A stretch of DNA of 64,000 nt from Aurantimonas coralicida DSM 14790 (GTDB lineage: Bacteria > Pseudomonadota > Alphaproteobacteria > Rhizobiales > Rhizobiaceae), in contig NZ_ATXK01000008.1 of assembly GCF_000421645.1 (NCBI RefSeq), positions 120,063 to 184,062 on the forward strand, given 5' to 3'. The position numbers were made by a program, and so were the translations under genes. Shown here piece after piece: positions 62,985-64,000 of the stretch (position 1 is the first letter of the stretch; every line of letters starts with the position of its first letter). The notes below the pieces were generated by a model, which saw only the letters and a program-made list of their open reading frames with translations, was not told the origin of the DNA and made no database searches.

Positions 62985-63183
62985 AAACGGCTCAGCCATT
63001 AACTCCTTCTGCTGTCTTTTCTCAACCCGACCATTCTATACTCATCGGACAGTTGTTGGAGACCGATACTCATATCAGTTCTGGGTTGACCGTCCCAGCT
63101 ACAGGACCCCTCATTCGATCCAGAGAGCAACGGTTTGCGACGAGCGTGATTGTCGTTGCGCTCCCCATAGACAGGAGGTTCTC

Positions 63184-63954
63184 ATGAGTGCGGTACTGCC
63201 ATCATCCCCAGAAAAGAAGGCCGTCCTCTACCGGATGGTCATGGAGGAGCATGTCTGTCCCTACGGGCTGAAGTCGAAGGACCTTCTCGAGCGCGAAGGG
63301 TTCGCGGTCGACGACAACTGGCTGACGACCCGCGACGAGACCGACGCCTTCAAGGCAAAGCATGGCGTCGAGACGACGCCGCAGACCTTCATCGGCGGCG
63401 ATCGCGTCGGCGGCTACACCGATCTGCGCGAACATTTCGGCAAGTCGGTCCAGTCTAAGGACGAGACCACCTACCAGCCGGTGATCGCCATCTTCTCGGT
63501 TGCCTTCCTGATGGCGCTGGCGGTCTCCTTTGCCGCCTATGAGACGATCTTCACCGTGCGGGCGATCGAGTGGTTCTTCGCCATCTCCATGTGCCTGCTC
63601 GGCATTCAGAAGCTGCAGGACGTCGAGAGCTTCTCGACCATGTTCCTGAACTACGACCTCCTGGCCAAGCGATGGGTGCGCTACGGCAAGATCTACCCGT
63701 TCGGCGAGACGCTGGCCGGCGTGCTGATGATTGCCGGCACCCTCACCTGGCTGTCGGCGCCGATCGCGCTGGTCATCGGGACGATCGGCGCCGTGTCGGT
63801 CTTCTATGCGGTCTATGTGCAGAAGCGCGAACTCAAATGCGCCTGCGTCGGCGGCGGCTCGAACGTGCCGCTGGGCTTCGTGTCGCTGACCGAGAACCTT
63901 GTCATGATCGGCATGGGTCTGTGGATGCCCCTTCGCATGATCGGGGGAGGCTGA
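63184..63954 (+). CDS. glutaredoxin-MauE-like fusion membrane protein
   Basis: 256 residues; AGGAGG lies 5 bases before the ATG. N-terminal glutaredoxin domain (about 1-85) with active site CPYG in EEHVCPYGLKSKDLL, the cis-Pro in VETTPQTFIGGDRVGGYTDL, then a MauE/DoxX-like four-helix membrane domain (about 95-255): VIAIFSVAFLMALAVSFAAY, EWFFAISMCLLGIQKL, TLAGVLMIAGTLTWL and LIGTIGAV-like repeats. Two Cys (CACVGGGSNVPLGF) near residue 220 match the MauE redox pair. It may pass electrons or thiols across the membrane for mercury, copper or cofactor chemistry. The last 46 bases of the window hold no gene. Confidence 0.9.
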   Translation: MSAVLPSSPEKKAVLYRMVMEEHVCPYGLKSKDLLEREGFAVDDNWLTTRDETDAFKAKHGVETTPQTFIGGDRVGGYTDLREHFGKSVQSKDETTYQPVIAIFSVAFLMALAVSFAAYETIFTVRAIEWFFAISMCLLGIQKLQDVESFSTMFLNYDLLAKRWVRYGKIYPFGETLAGVLMIAGTLTWLSAPIALVIGTIGAVSVFYAVYVQKRELKCACVGGGSNVPLGFVSLTENLVMIGMGLWMPLRMIGGG

Positions 63955-64000
63955 AGCCTCCTCGTTCCAACCATGTGCCAACACTGCGGACCGGGATCGG

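Noticed and set aside
63086..63116. Possible MerR-type promoter (TTGACC, dyad GTCC/GGAC) before the glutaredoxin-MauE gene
   Set aside because: The -10 region at 19-bp spacing does not resemble TATAAT and the dyad is only 4 bp.

Overview
The window reads as the chromosome of a high-GC alphaproteobacterium, probably of the Hyphomicrobiales/Rhodobacterales type. The evidence is a haem-PAS FixL/FixJ pair, two TRAP transporters for organic or sugar acids, alphaproteobacterial-type alpha-ketoglutaric semialdehyde dehydrogenase, and strong GC bias at third codon positions. The genus assignment is inference only.

Bases 1-28.7 kb are ordinary chromosome, densely packed with long intact genes. They hold redox and sugar-acid catabolism (glutathione transferase, TPP enzyme, aldo/keto reductase, semialdehyde dehydrogenase, Gfo/Idh/MocA dehydrogenase, AGE epimerase, TRAP operon 1, a 3-hydroxyisobutyrate-dehydrogenase-like enzyme). 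Next come a nucleotide-sugar block (UDP-GlcA 4-epimerase, TviB-like dehydrogenase, Ugd), FixLJ, and a PfkB kinase divergent from a single-receiver regulator with two FNR/FixK-type boxes between them. A QseBC/PmrAB-like pair follows, divergent from an L,D-transpeptidase/DsbA operon with a PmrA-type direct repeat between them. TRAP operon 2 with a PEP-mutase/isocitrate-lyase enzyme and a divergent GntR regulator closes this part.

At 28.95 kb a 45-bp fragment of the 3' end of tRNA-Lys(CTT), followed by a tyrosine integrase, marks the left end of an integrated element. No intact tRNA-Lys lies to the right, so the element probably runs past the window. Its left part holds an operon of overlapping small genes and a Rep_3-type initiator next to an iteron origin (four 20-bp direct repeats in two pairs of 31-bp period). 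Two paralogous genes follow, each with its start codon in the loop of a long hairpin. There are also decayed DUF433 and nuclease-like genes and a broken phage tail gene. The element looks like an integrated plasmid or phage-plasmid.

From 41.3 to 46.9 kb lie an unrecognised three-gene exported/coiled-coil module with a PASTA protein and a possible UDG-like/GIY-YIG fusion. From 47.0 to 54.3 kb lies a decayed prophage: small terminase, head decoration, capsid, tail and lysis genes carrying frameshifts, small tandem duplications and a large internal deletion. An intact DarTG toxin-antitoxin pair sits inside it. Two genes there are each preceded by an overlapping small ORF of one conserved family.

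From 54.7 kb to the end are an XRE regulator, an IS3 remnant, and metal/redox cargo: a copper-type P1B ATPase behind a CueR/HmrR-like promoter, a broken ATP-grasp-like gene, a DUF302 protein, two membrane proteins and a glutaredoxin-MauE fusion.
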